This document shows, piece by piece, positions 1 to 7,031 of a stretch of 45,308 nucleotides of DNA. The first letter of the stretch is position 1; the number at the start of each line of letters is the position of its first letter. Location: the NCBI GenBank assembly GCA_026388655.1, contig JAPLJI010000085.1, forward strand, positions 1 to 45,308, in the 5' to 3' direction. The notes below the pieces were generated by a model. The model had not been told where the DNA came from. It was given only the letters and a program-made list of their open reading frames with translations, and did not search any database. The stretch comes from Pseudomonadota bacterium (GTDB lineage: Bacteria > Desulfobacterota > JAPLJL01). A program made the position numbers and the translations under genes.

Positions 1-1
1 T

Positions 2-61
2 GACAACGAAATCGGCTTCTCCCACCGGATGTGCGACCTGGCCAAGCTCATCGGGAGTTAA
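2..61 (+). CDS. gap: Glyceraldehyde-3-phosphate dehydrogenase, C-terminal end only
   Basis: Only the last 19 codons lie in the window, in frame 2, ending at a TAA. The residues DNEIGFSHRMCDLAKLIGS match the highly conserved C-terminal signature of phosphorylating GAPDH (DNE-x-GYS-x-R-x-x-DL). In that family this segment is a conserved part of the catalytic domain close to the C-terminus. The enzyme converts glyceraldehyde-3-phosphate to 1,3-bisphosphoglycerate in glycolysis and gluconeogenesis. The rest of the gene is upstream of the window. The assignment rests on this one short motif, so it is good but not certain. Confidence 0.72.
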   Translation, partial: DNEIGFSHRMCDLAKLIGS

Positions 62-148
62 AGCTAATGGTGTGAGTCTAACGCTTCTTTACATTTATTT
101 TCGGAGCCGTTGTTCATGTTTTTCTTTTAAATGCTTGTAAAAAAGGGG

Positions 149-213
149 GTCATTCCCACGAAAGTGGGAATCCAGATCAAGAAAACTGGATTCCGGGTCA
201 AGCCCGGAATGAC
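149..213. repeat. REP-like dispersed palindromic repeat (family 1, copy 1)
   Basis: Sixty-five bases made of two small palindromes (gtcattcccacgaaagtggg and ctggattccgggtcaagccc, each followed by its closing arm). The outer ends gtcatt and aatgac are inverted. The same two half-palindromes occur in reverse order at 16493-16577 and in a modified form at 20926-21013 and 26071-26199. It is a dispersed non-coding element. Confidence 0.85.
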
Positions 214-290
214 AATAAAAGTAAAGGGACTTTAGACGCACTACACTAGAGAAACCAGAAGGAGATCAGGATATAAAGCGCTTTTCTTAA

Positions 291-406
291 TCCCCCTCTG
301 CCCCCCTTTGTTGAAAGGGGGGTGAGGTCTCCGACCGGGAGGGTCTACCCTCCGGCCTGTAAGCCATCCCCTACGGGCTGGAAGCGGACCCGGAGGGGGA
401 GATTTT
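291..406. repeat. Dispersed repeat family 2, copy A, with C/G-rich hairpin
   Basis: Contains a hairpin ccccccttt-gttg-aaagggggg (301-322), then gtctccgacc-ggagggtc and ends acccggagggggagatttt. The reverse complement of 17247-17317 has the same ordered blocks: a cccccttt/aaa-gggg hairpin, gtctccgacc, agggtc, acccggaggggg and gattt. The two copies are therefore related and lie in opposite orientation. It sits directly upstream of the small antitoxin-like gene and may supply its leader. Confidence 0.65.
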
Positions 407-420
407 CAAAGGAGGCAACC

Positions 421-621
421 ATGTTGAATACGATAAAAATCGAGCTTAAAACAAGTGACCTGATCACTGCCATAAATGGGTTAAAGAAGAGAGAAAAAGA
501 GGCCCTCTTAGAAGATCTTCTGGCCTCCACTTCACCGGAATATTTGAAAAGCATCAGAGAAGCGAGAAGTAATTATAAATCCGGGCGGACGAAAAAGCAC
601 GACGAGGTTTTCGGGAAGTGA
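421..621 (+). CDS. Small antitoxin-like protein (partner of a broken RelE-like toxin)
   Basis: A 66-residue acidic/basic helical protein. I start it at the ATG at 421 because aaaggaggcaacc immediately precedes it; the open frame continues upstream but only through repeat DNA. The C-terminal half is rich in charged residues (SPEYLKSIREARSNYKSGR), which is typical of short antitoxins whose tail wraps the toxin. I cannot name a family with confidence. The context supports the call: its stop TGA overlaps a GTG that opens a short reading frame beginning like a RelE/ParE toxin. The overlap is the usual arrangement in type II toxin-antitoxin pairs. As the toxin is destroyed, this is probably an orphan remnant. 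Confidence 0.5.
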   Translation: MLNTIKIELKTSDLITAINGLKKREKEALLEDLLASTSPEYLKSIREARSNYKSGRTKKHDEVFGK

Positions 622-707
622 AATACGAACTTGCTTACACGGAAAGAGCCGTACAAAAATACTTCGCAACCTTAAGGTTGCGGCTACCTATTGCCTATGG
701 TCCATGA
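618..707 (+). pseudogene. Truncated RelE/ParE-like toxin remnant
   Basis: A GTG at 618 overlaps the stop of the antitoxin-like gene and opens the residues VKYELAYTERAVQKYF. This resembles the beginning of RelE/ParE-type toxins, which often open with a strand followed by an -A-x-(K/R)-x-(L/F) helix. Similarity stops at position 665, exactly where a 24-base dispersed hairpin repeat begins. The frame ends at a TGA at 705-707 after 29 codons, whereas the family is about 80-100 residues. I infer the toxin was lost by a deletion or insertion associated with the repeat. The match is short, so identity is moderate. Confidence 0.5.
665..688 (-). repeat. 24-base hairpin repeat, copy 1
   Basis: A short palindrome, gcaacctt-aaggttgc, followed by ggctacc. 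The reverse complement matches 43134-43157 with one mismatch. Both copies sit at broken or gene-end positions: here inside the toxin remnant, there just after the dinG stop. Confidence 0.8.
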
Positions 708-731
708 CCTATGACCCGTTACCTACTATCT

Positions 732-1304
732 TCAATCCTTAATATATTCATCAAAATGTTCGTGTAGAAAAGACATAATCCCCAGGTGATACAGGTATTT
801 CTCCGCGATTTCAGTTTTGTGCTTGCGCGAAAGTCGCAGCCATCCTTCGGATAGAGCAATGATCAATAATCCCATTGGAACCAGCAAGGCGAAGGAAAAT
901 TCGGCGAAAGCCAGGGCGATTCTTTTCTGACGATTTTTTTTGATCGACAGTTTCAAATCCTGGATTTTTTCCATCTCCTTTTTTATCTCTTCGACATTCA
1001 AATTGACTTTATCGATATAAATAACCGCGATCGCGCTGAAATATCCCCAGGCCACCCCCAATTTCTCGCTTTTGTGCTTAATTAGTGAAATATAAGGTTC
1101 GGAAGCGTCATTTTTGCCCAGAAAAATAACGTAATTATTCCCGGCAATCTCAACCTCCTTGTCTTTCCACTGCTTAAGGTTGAAATACGAAGCCTTTAAA
1201 TCTTTCTTTTCCGAAATCGCGTGGACCAGGCCGATCGCGATATCCTGGAGTTTTTTATCCGCGACCACCGCGATATTTTTTAGGGCCGTCTTTTCCTTGG
1301 TCAT
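732..1304 (-). CDS. Uncharacterised protein with a Rossmann-like N-terminus and one membrane segment
   Basis: A 190-residue protein I do not recognise. The N-terminal 90 residues alternate predicted strands and helices (KNIAVVADKKLQDIAIGL, then NNYVIFLGKND), suggesting a small alpha/beta domain. A charged helical stretch at about residues 103-128 (VEEIKKEMEKIQDLKLSIKKNRQKR) is followed by one clear hydrophobic segment, FSFALLVPMGLLIIALSEG, near residues 135-155. The last 35 residues are charged again. The gene is visibly more AT-rich than the housekeeping genes around it and stands alone between repeat-rich spacers, which suggests acquisition from elsewhere. The start ATG at 1304 has no clear ribosome binding site. 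Function unknown. Confidence 0.6.
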   Translation of the reverse strand: MTKEKTALKNIAVVADKKLQDIAIGLVHAISEKKDLKASYFNLKQWKDKEVEIAGNNYVIFLGKNDASEPYISLIKHKSEKLGVAWGYFSAIAVIYIDKVNLNVEEIKKEMEKIQDLKLSIKKNRQKRIALAFAEFSFALLVPMGLLIIALSEGWLRLSRKHKTEIAEKYLYHLGIMSFLHEHFDEYIKD

Positions 1305-1425
1305 AGTGATTAATTAAAACATAATGGTAAAAAAGTGAAACCGTAGGTACTAGATAAATGTAATGTCTCAAAACGATGCCATCCTATTTAAATTTTATCG
1401 AGAACGTTACCAAACTACCCAAAAT

Positions 1426-1520
1426 GTCATCCTGAGCGATAGCGAAGGATCTGATTTTTCTGAGTTTTCCGACAGAAACGAGATTCTTCGCCCCCGCCAT
1501 AGGTGGGGATTCAGAATGAC
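1426..1520. repeat. REP-like dispersed repeat (gtcatcctgagc / cagaatgac type)
   Basis: Bounded by gtcatcctgagcgatagcga and gattcagaatgac, an inverted pair, with cgaaggatctga and gattcttcgcc inside. The same word set (gtcattctgagc ... gaagaatctc ... cagaatgacag) occurs at about 33368-33506 and partly near 33740-33800. It is a non-coding dispersed element. The 290-base gap 1305-1595 holds nothing else I can support. Confidence 0.7.
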
Positions 1521-1595
1521 AAAAAGAGAATATGTCATTTGATCGAGGCATTACCTGTAGCCGGCAACTGGTTACCTGCGACTTGTTACTTGCTA

Positions 1596-2492
1596 CTACT
1601 TCCTCTCCCGTTCCCACTGCTTGTACATGTAATCGTCAAAATCAATTTTGTTGAAATCGACCAGCCACCGGAATTCCCCCCGGGCGGCGGCCTTGTCGAG
1701 GGCCACTTTCAGGCGGGCGTAATGCCCGGGGTTCATGGAGGCGACCATCTCGAAGTCGCCTTCGATGGCCAGGACCGGGCATACCTCCACGCAGTAACAG
1801 CAATAAATGCAGGGGTTCTGGATGCGGGGAGGGTCGGACTCGATCTCGATGCCCCGGACCGGGCAGTTGGCCTCGCACAGGCCGCAGCGGGTGCACCGGT
1901 CCAGGTTGATGGTCAGCTGCGGCATGATGTTTTTCACCAGCTCAAAGTTGAACATCTCCGCGCTTCTCACCCACTCGTCATCCACCGGTGGGAGTTCGGG
2001 AATGAGGCTCAAGTCGCCCTTGGCGATCCGCTCCCACCTTGGCACGATCTCCCGGCCGAAAGCCCGCGCCCGCTCGAGATCAATCTCATCCGGGTGCCCG
2101 GTGGTGGTGGTCGGGTGGGGGATGAAGGGCGCGGTAGCGTCGGCATACATGTCAAAGAAGCCGATCACCGATACTCCTTTTTTCCTTAGATGTTCGGCCA
2201 TGGAATTGAGGGTTATGCCCATGACCGAGCCGTGACTGCAGAAGACAAACCAGAGCTTCCCTTTCAATTCGGGCAGGCCGTCGATAAAATCGCGCACGTG
2301 AAACGGCTCCTGGTAATAAAACACCGGGCAGCCCAGGCCGACGAGGTCATATCCGGCCAGGGATTTTACGTTTACTTTATCCAGGGCGGTCAACTCGCAC
2401 TTACCCCCGGAGGCCACGATCCCGTCGCGGATGAGCTCCGCCGCTTTTTTCGTGTATCCGGTCTGAGAGAAGTAAATGATCAAGGTTTTCAT
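1596..2492 (-). CDS. EFR1-type flavodoxin-ferredoxin fusion protein
   Basis: A 298-residue cytoplasmic redox protein. The N-terminus (MKTLIIYFSQTGYTKKAA) is a flavodoxin FMN-phosphate loop, and the fold continues to about residue 180. Two tandem 4Fe-4S clusters follow near residues 200-240: CTRCGLCEANCP and CIYCCYCVEVCP, both with the CxxCxxCxxxCP pattern. Proteins of this architecture are annotated as EFR1 family ferrodoxins. They probably shuttle electrons between FMN and iron-sulfur centres, but their partners are usually unknown. The ATG at 2492 gives a flavodoxin that begins at the expected place. No neighbour indicates a pathway. It suits an anaerobic or low-oxygen lifestyle. Confidence 0.88.
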   Translation of the reverse strand: MKTLIIYFSQTGYTKKAAELIRDGIVASGGKCELTALDKVNVKSLAGYDLVGLGCPVFYYQEPFHVRDFIDGLPELKGKLWFVFCSHGSVMGITLNSMAEHLRKKGVSVIGFFDMYADATAPFIPHPTTTTGHPDEIDLERARAFGREIVPRWERIAKGDLSLIPELPPVDDEWVRSAEMFNFELVKNIMPQLTINLDRCTRCGLCEANCPVRGIEIESDPPRIQNPCIYCCYCVEVCPVLAIEGDFEMVASMNPGHYARLKVALDKAAARGEFRWLVDFNKIDFDDYMYKQWERERK

Positions 2493-2905
2493 GATTTCAT
2501 CCGGTTTTCTCCCGCTCTCCGGGCTGGCGGGTTTCCTGGGTTTCTTTCCTCTAGATCGTTAAAGGCGTTAATATCGTCAGGAGCGTAAGTTCATAAAGAA
2601 TACCAGGTTAGGATATAACGAAACTCGAAGAGGAGACAAGCCGATTCCATTCCTGCCGAATTTTCTCGTGATAAACGGGGCAAACGGGACTGGCGGGACC
2701 AGCCAGTCACCGGATAAAACGAAAAAACTATTGACGAAAAAGATCAGATAGACTAGATAAACCAGATAAATAAGGAGATCAGGTAATCAAGAAATGGAGA
2801 TCAGGTGACCAAAACAAGTTTCGAGTTAAACCCTATTCACTTTGCGCTTTGCTCCATGCCCCATGCTCTTTGCCATCAATAGACCATAAGGAGAGGAGAC
2901 TGATA
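2493..2905. other. Intergenic region of about 410 bases with degenerate word repeats
   Basis: No gene is supported here. From about 2744 to 2812 the sequence is built from near-repeating words (gatcagatagactagataaa, aggagatcaggt ... ggagatcaggt). From about 2838 to 2880 it is built from gctttgctccatgccccatg. A weak promoter-like ttgacg (about 2732) lacks a good -10. The last 25 bases carry aaggagaggag, the ribosome binding site of the next gene. Confidence 0.5.
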
Positions 2906-3874
2906 ATGTACGGAATCATCGTCAATCCGAACGCCAAGAAAAACATCGGGGGGAAATTCTGCCCGGAGGACCTGGAGAAAATCATGGGGAAGCGGGCCAT
3001 CGTCCGCTCTACCCCGCACATTTCCAACGTCCGCGACGTCTTTTCCGAGTTTTTCGACCGCGGGGTGAATGTCATCTGCGTCTCCGGCGGGGACGGCAGC
3101 CAGCACCTCACGCTGACCGAGCTGGTCCATTTCTGCCGGGAGAAAAAACTCGAGCTTCCCCTGCTTTACCCCATCCGGGGAGGCGTGATGAACATGGTGT
3201 CGAACGAGGTCGCCACCCGCTTCGGCAATCCCGCCACCCAGTGCAAGAAGCTCTGCGCCTTTGATGAAAAAATATGCCCCGAGCCGGGCGCGAAGGGCGA
3301 AGCCGGCCATCTTCCTTTCGTAACCCTGCCGGTTCTGAAGATCGAGGATCCGCAGGCGGAAAAGGAGGCGTACGCCTTCACCTTTGCCAACGGGATTCTC
3401 TACAAGGGCCTGGATGAATATAACCGCGGGTCGAAGAACGTGTTCGCGGCTTTCTGGCTCGCCGTCCGGATCATTTCGGGGGCGATCGTCCCGAACCGCC
3501 TGGTCACCCCCACCGAAAACCGGGTCAAGGTGAACGGGAAAGCCCTGGCACACTCACAGCATATCTTCATCGTCGCCGGCACGATCAAGAAGCTGGTTCT
3601 CTGGTTTTCCCCCTTCGCCACGCCGGCGGGGGCGAAGGAGGGGGAATTCTACAGCCTCTGCTGCGGGCTGACCCCGTTCGAGGTTTTTCAACACCTGCCC
3701 TCCTATTCCGTCGGGAAAAGGAAGCATGAGCGGCTCTACAACCAGCCCGCCCGGGTGCTCGAGATCGAGGGGCAGGAAGGCTATGTCCTCGACGGCGAGG
3801 TTTATCACCGGAAGAAAGGTTACCAGGTCAAGGTCACGTCGGGACTCGAATTGAAATTCCTAAAGATTAAATAG
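2906..3874 (+). CDS. Divergent diacylglycerol-kinase-family protein (paralog 1)
   Basis: A 322-residue protein of the DAGK catalytic (LCB5/DgkB-like) superfamily. These enzymes use ATP to phosphorylate lipids such as diacylglycerol. It opens with MYGIIVNPNAKKN, the family's first strand and loop. The nucleotide-binding motif is GGDGS at residues 61-65. The usual P-x-GTGN-x-x-A segment is changed to PIRGGVMNMVSNE (89-101), so the loop is divergent. Near the end (296-298) is the conserved DGE. The ATG at 2906 is chosen because aaggagaggag precedes it and because the second paralog then has the same length. The substrate is inferred. The adjacent Tam41-like gene favours phosphatidate production, but a sphingoid or other lipid is possible. 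Confidence 0.72.
   Translation: MYGIIVNPNAKKNIGGKFCPEDLEKIMGKRAIVRSTPHISNVRDVFSEFFDRGVNVICVSGGDGSQHLTLTELVHFCREKKLELPLLYPIRGGVMNMVSNEVATRFGNPATQCKKLCAFDEKICPEPGAKGEAGHLPFVTLPVLKIEDPQAEKEAYAFTFANGILYKGLDEYNRGSKNVFAAFWLAVRIISGAIVPNRLVTPTENRVKVNGKALAHSQHIFIVAGTIKKLVLWFSPFATPAGAKEGEFYSLCCGLTPFEVFQHLPSYSVGKRKHERLYNQPARVLEIEGQEGYVLDGEVYHRKKGYQVKVTSGLELKFLKIK
3235..3367 (+). repeat. Near-identical tract shared by the two kinase paralogs
   Basis: Bases 3235-3367 equal 4297-4429 (offset 1062) except for one silent t/c difference at 3349/4411. Flanking parts of the same genes differ far more, including at third codon positions. This is the pattern left by recent gene conversion. Confidence 0.85.
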
Positions 3875-3967
3875 GTCATAGGTGACAGGTTATGGGTGAT
3901 AGGGGGAAGATGTACAAAGCAAACAATCAAAATTTTAGGGGATGGAGATTACCATAAGTCTTTCAAG

Positions 3968-4936
3968 ATGTTTGGAATTATCGTCAATCCGAACGCCAAG
4001 AAAAACCTCAAGGGGAAACACGGCCCGGAGGACCTGCAGACAATCATGGGGAAGCGGGCCATCGTCCGCTCCACCCCGTCCCTTTCCCGGTGCCGCGAGG
4101 TCTTTTTCGAGTTTTATGACCGCGGGGTAAAGGTCATCTGCATCTCCGGCGGTGACGGCACCCAGCACCTGACCCTGACCGAGCTGATCCATTTCGCCCA
4201 AGAACAGAAACTCGAGCTTCCGCTGGTCTACCCCATCCGCGGGGGCGTGATGAACATGGTCGCCAACGAGATGGCCACCCGCTCCGGCAACCCGGACACC
4301 CAGTGCAAGAAGCTCTGCGCCTTTGATGAAAAAATATGCCCCGAGCCGGGCGCGAAGGGCGAAGCCGGCCATCTTCCTTTCGTAACCCTGCCGGTTCTGA
4401 AGATCGAGGACCCGCAGGCGGAAAAGGAGATGTACGCCTTCACTTTCGCCGGCGGGATCCTTTTCAAGGCCCTGGATCAGTATAACCGCGGGCCCCGGAA
4501 CCTCCGGTCGGCTTTCGACCTGGGGGTGCGGATTGTCGGGGGGGTGGTCCTCCAGAACCACTGGTTCGACCCGACACCCGCCCGGGTTTTTGCCGAGGGT
4601 AAGGAGCTGCCCTTCCTCGAAAACCTTCTCACCATTGCCGCCACTTTGCGGAAGCTGGTCCTCTGGTTTTCGCCCTTCGCCCCGGCGGACAAACCCCTGA
4701 CCGATGATTTTTACGGTTACTGCCTGGCCCTCCGCCCCTGGGAAATCACCAAGCATATCCCTTCTTATTCACGCGGGAAGCGAAAACACGAGCGCCTCTA
4801 CAATCAAACCACCCGCGAGCTCAGGGTGGACGGGCTGAACGGCTATGTCCTGGACGGGGAGGTTTACTCCCGGAAGAACGGTTACCAGGCGCGGATCACC
4901 GCGGGGCCGCAACTCAAATTTTTACAAGTGAAATAA
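3968..4936 (+). CDS. Divergent diacylglycerol-kinase-family protein (paralog 2)
   Basis: A 322-residue tandem paralog of the preceding gene, alike in every motif: MFGIIVNPNAKKN at the start, GGDGT at residues 61-65, PIRGGVMNMVANE near 89 and LDGE near 295-298. It keeps the canonical GGDGT, where paralog 1 has GGDGS. I start it at the ATG at 3968 since this matches the paralog exactly. The open frame continues upstream to a GTG at 3896, but that stretch is intergenic word-repeat DNA. No clear ribosome binding site is seen. Both copies are complete, so a heterodimer or split substrate range is possible. Role in lipid phosphorylation is inferred from the family. Confidence 0.72.
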   Translation: MFGIIVNPNAKKNLKGKHGPEDLQTIMGKRAIVRSTPSLSRCREVFFEFYDRGVKVICISGGDGTQHLTLTELIHFAQEQKLELPLVYPIRGGVMNMVANEMATRSGNPDTQCKKLCAFDEKICPEPGAKGEAGHLPFVTLPVLKIEDPQAEKEMYAFTFAGGILFKALDQYNRGPRNLRSAFDLGVRIVGGVVLQNHWFDPTPARVFAEGKELPFLENLLTIAATLRKLVLWFSPFAPADKPLTDDFYGYCLALRPWEITKHIPSYSRGKRKHERLYNQTTRELRVDGLNGYVLDGEVYSRKNGYQARITAGPQLKFLQVK

Positions 4937-5039
4937 CTGATGGACCGCTGAATGAACCCTCTGCTCCCTGCCCTTTGCCCTCTGCGCCAGTTTCTATGTT
5001 CCTTGCGGAGAAGCCGTTTACCATTTACCTTGATTTGAT

Positions 5040-6014
5040 ATGACCCCGGAAGCGCAGGCGATCAGGCAGAAGGTAAGGGAAGGGGTCCGCCAGGCGGTTT
5101 TAACCCCGTCCTCCGACCCCGCGCTTCCCGCTTTTACCGAGTATTTCCGGGAGAGGTTCGGCTCCGAGCTTCTGGCCGTGATCCTTTATGGCTCCTGCCT
5201 CTCGCCGGTCACCCGCCGGGAATCATCCATTTACGATTTTTTCCTGATCTGCGACCGTTACCGCCCCTTTTACCGAAACCTGAAGCTCGCCCTGTTTAAC
5301 TATTGCCTCCCTCCCAATATTTTCTATTTCGAACTGCCGGATCCCGGGCTCGGCAAACTCGCGGGGAAATACTCGGTCACGAGTCTCCCGGATTTCCGGC
5401 AGGAAACCTCGCCCCGGGCCCACGACACCTACCACCTGGGCCGCTTCGCGAAGCGGGTAACGATCGCCTATACGCGGGACGAAAAGGTCCGGGAGGCGCT
5501 GGTCGACGCGGTTGTCTCGGCGATGGAGCAGAACCTCCGGCTGGTCCTCCCCTGCCTGCCCGAACGCTTTGCCCGGGATGAATTCGTCACCACCCTGCTC
5601 GGGATGAGCTACCGGGGGGAAACCCGGGTGGACGTGGATACCAAGGTGGAGGAGCTTTTCCAGGCCGAGGCGGATTATTACCGTTGGTGTTACAGGGAGC
5701 TTTTGCGCGCCCACCTGCTCGAGCGGAAAGTCGGGGCGGAGGCGGACGGCCATTATTACCTGCCGGGAAAACCCTGGCCACGGCGTTATCGCCGGCTGGC
5801 GGTCCGGGCCCGTTTGTTCAAAACCCGGATCCGGAATTATCTCCGCTGGCCCAAATACATCATCACCTTCGACAACTGGCTGGATTACCTCCTCTCCAAG
5901 CTCGAGCGGAGCAAGGGCGTCCGCCTGGAACTAAACGAGCGGGAGAGAAAATACCCTTTAATTTTCGGCTGGAAACATTTCTTCCGGCTGAAGCGGGCCG
6001 GCAAAATCAGGTAA
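5040..6014 (+). CDS. Tam41-like phosphatidate cytidylyltransferase (CDP-diacylglycerol synthase) candidate
   Basis: A 324-residue protein with the order of motifs of mitochondrial Tam41. It has a nucleotidyltransferase core with ILYGS (48-52) and the acidic IYDFFLICD (64-72). Next come PPNIFYFE (91-98), KYSVTSLPDF (110-119) and the hallmark YHLGRFAKRVTI (131-142). A C-terminal helical region follows with LLGMSYRGETRV (186-197). Tam41 makes CDP-diacylglycerol from phosphatidate and CTP and is unrelated to the multi-spanning CdsA. No membrane span is seen, in keeping with a peripheral enzyme. It lies about 100 bases downstream of two lipid-kinase-like genes, so the three may form one lipid pathway. 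The stop overlaps the convergent PilZ gene by 8 bases. The activity is inferred; the fold assignment is fairly firm. Confidence 0.75.
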   Translation: MTPEAQAIRQKVREGVRQAVLTPSSDPALPAFTEYFRERFGSELLAVILYGSCLSPVTRRESSIYDFFLICDRYRPFYRNLKLALFNYCLPPNIFYFELPDPGLGKLAGKYSVTSLPDFRQETSPRAHDTYHLGRFAKRVTIAYTRDEKVREALVDAVVSAMEQNLRLVLPCLPERFARDEFVTTLLGMSYRGETRVDVDTKVEELFQAEADYYRWCYRELLRAHLLERKVGAEADGHYYLPGKPWPRRYRRLAVRARLFKTRIRNYLRWPKYIITFDNWLDYLLSKLERSKGVRLELNERERKYPLIFGWKHFFRLKRAGKIR

Positions 6015-6390
6015 GCTTCCGGGGAAGTTCCTTTAAAGCCGTCCGGATCACTTCCTTGCTCAGGGGATCGAGCTCGGAAAATTTCACCCCGATGCCCAGG
6101 TATTCCTCGTCTTTATCCTTGAGGAGCTTGGACCAGACAACCTCGCCCTCCACCTTGACCGGGCTCGGCCGCCCGGGAATGTAAAGCGCGAGCTTGAGCT
6201 TGGTCCCGGTTTTCAGGGGGTTGATCGAACCGACCCGGATTCCCCCCTCGGAGATGTCGTAGGAATAATCCGAAAAGAAGGCGCCATCCCCGACGAAGTT
6301 CACCCGGAAACGGGCATTCTTCCGGTCATGTTGTCGTTTTTGCAGAGATTCAGAAATTGAAAGCCTCTCCTTACTAAGCACATATATCAC
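6007..6390 (-). CDS. PilZ domain protein (probable c-di-GMP receptor)
   Basis: A 127-residue single-domain PilZ protein. The two c-di-GMP contact motifs are visible: an RxxxR-like arginine cluster in KRQHDRKNARFRV (about residues 18-30) and DISEGGIRV (about 46-54), matching D-x-S-x-x-G. PilZ proteins bind cyclic di-GMP and alter motility, exopolysaccharide synthesis or transcription through partners. The partner here is unknown. The start is unclear: the open frame begins at a GTG at 6390, but a ribosome-binding-like aaggagagg lies inside it at codons 7-9, with no standard start just after it. It is convergent with the Tam41-like gene, overlapping it by 8 bases. Confidence 0.85.
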   Translation of the reverse strand: MIYVLSKERLSISESLQKRQHDRKNARFRVNFVGDGAFFSDYSYDISEGGIRVGSINPLKTGTKLKLALYIPGRPSPVKVEGEVVWSKLLKDKDEEYLGIGVKFSELDPLSKEVIRTALKELPRKLT

Positions 6391-6489
6391 AGAGGGAATC
6401 TGGGATCAAGAACTGTTTATCAGTTAAACTATTGACCGGAAAAAGAAAATCGGGTTTACTTAGCTGGTCTAAACGGATGGGAAAAACAC

Positions 6490-6762
6490 ATGTCGAAACC
6501 CTCTGCGGCAAAACGCCATCGCCAGAGCCTGAAACGGCGCCAGATCAACCGGGGCTGGAGGAAAAAGCTTCACACCACCGAGAAGTCACTTCTCGACAGA
6601 CTGGGGGAAGGCAAAGCCCAGGAAGCCGTTGCCGAGCTCCGCGAAATTTCGCGCCTGCTGACCCGGGCGGCCACCCGGAAGGTGATTCACAAAAAGAAAT
6701 CCTCCCGGAAGATCGGCCGTTTGAGCAAGCGTCTGGCCAAGTCCGCCGCGAAGAGCACTTAA
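6490..6762 (+). CDS. rpsT: 30S ribosomal protein S20
   Basis: A 90-residue highly basic helical protein matching S20 in length and composition. MSKPSAAKRHRQSLKRRQINR is the typical N-terminus (family: NIKSAKKRIRQNEKRR). The three-helix bundle ends in HKKKSSRKIGRLSKRLAK. S20 binds 16S rRNA early in 30S assembly. It is a single-gene unit. It faces the holA gene across a 270-base spacer, and rpsT beside holA is a frequent pairing in bacteria. The ATG at 6490 has only a weak gatggg upstream. Confidence 0.95.
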   Translation: MSKPSAAKRHRQSLKRRQINRGWRKKLHTTEKSLLDRLGEGKAQEAVAELREISRLLTRAATRKVIHKKKSSRKIGRLSKRLAKSAAKST

Positions 6763-7031
6763 GCCTTTCCTGATTTCTCGGGAAATTTATCTAGCCCCGG
6801 CCGGAACCGGTCCGGGACGGAATACTTTCCTGCCGGGATCCTTAAGAAATTTTCGAAAATTCAAATAGCGGGGATCGTTGATCGGATCAGCGGTTCGTTT
6901 CGCTTCGCGGGTTACGTCTTGCGGCTGGTGACCAGAAACCCACGACAACTGACGGGACGATCACCACCCCTGGCGGGATTCCGCCAAAGGCGGAAGCTGC
7001 GCCACCACAACCGTTGGATGAAATTATCTTA
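6763..7031. other. Spacer between convergent rpsT and holA with GC-rich inverted repeats
   Basis: No gene seen. An imperfect hairpin ccccggccgg-aa-ccggtccggg lies at about 6795-6816, and ttccgcc-aaa-ggcggaa at about 6973-6989. Neither is followed by a clear T run, so a terminator role on either strand is possible but not proven. Confidence 0.4.

Noticed and set aside
1384-1617. A 77-codon minus-strand frame
   Set aside because: It is a translation of the REP-like element (CHSESPPMAGAKNL type text), a known false gene pattern.
2732-2760. ttgacg as a promoter for the kinase pair
   Set aside because: The matching -10 at the right spacing (tagata) is poor and the region is word-repeat DNA.
6795-6816. 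Rho-independent terminator of rpsT
   Set aside because: The hairpin has a bulge and is not followed by a T run, so I list it only as an inverted repeat.
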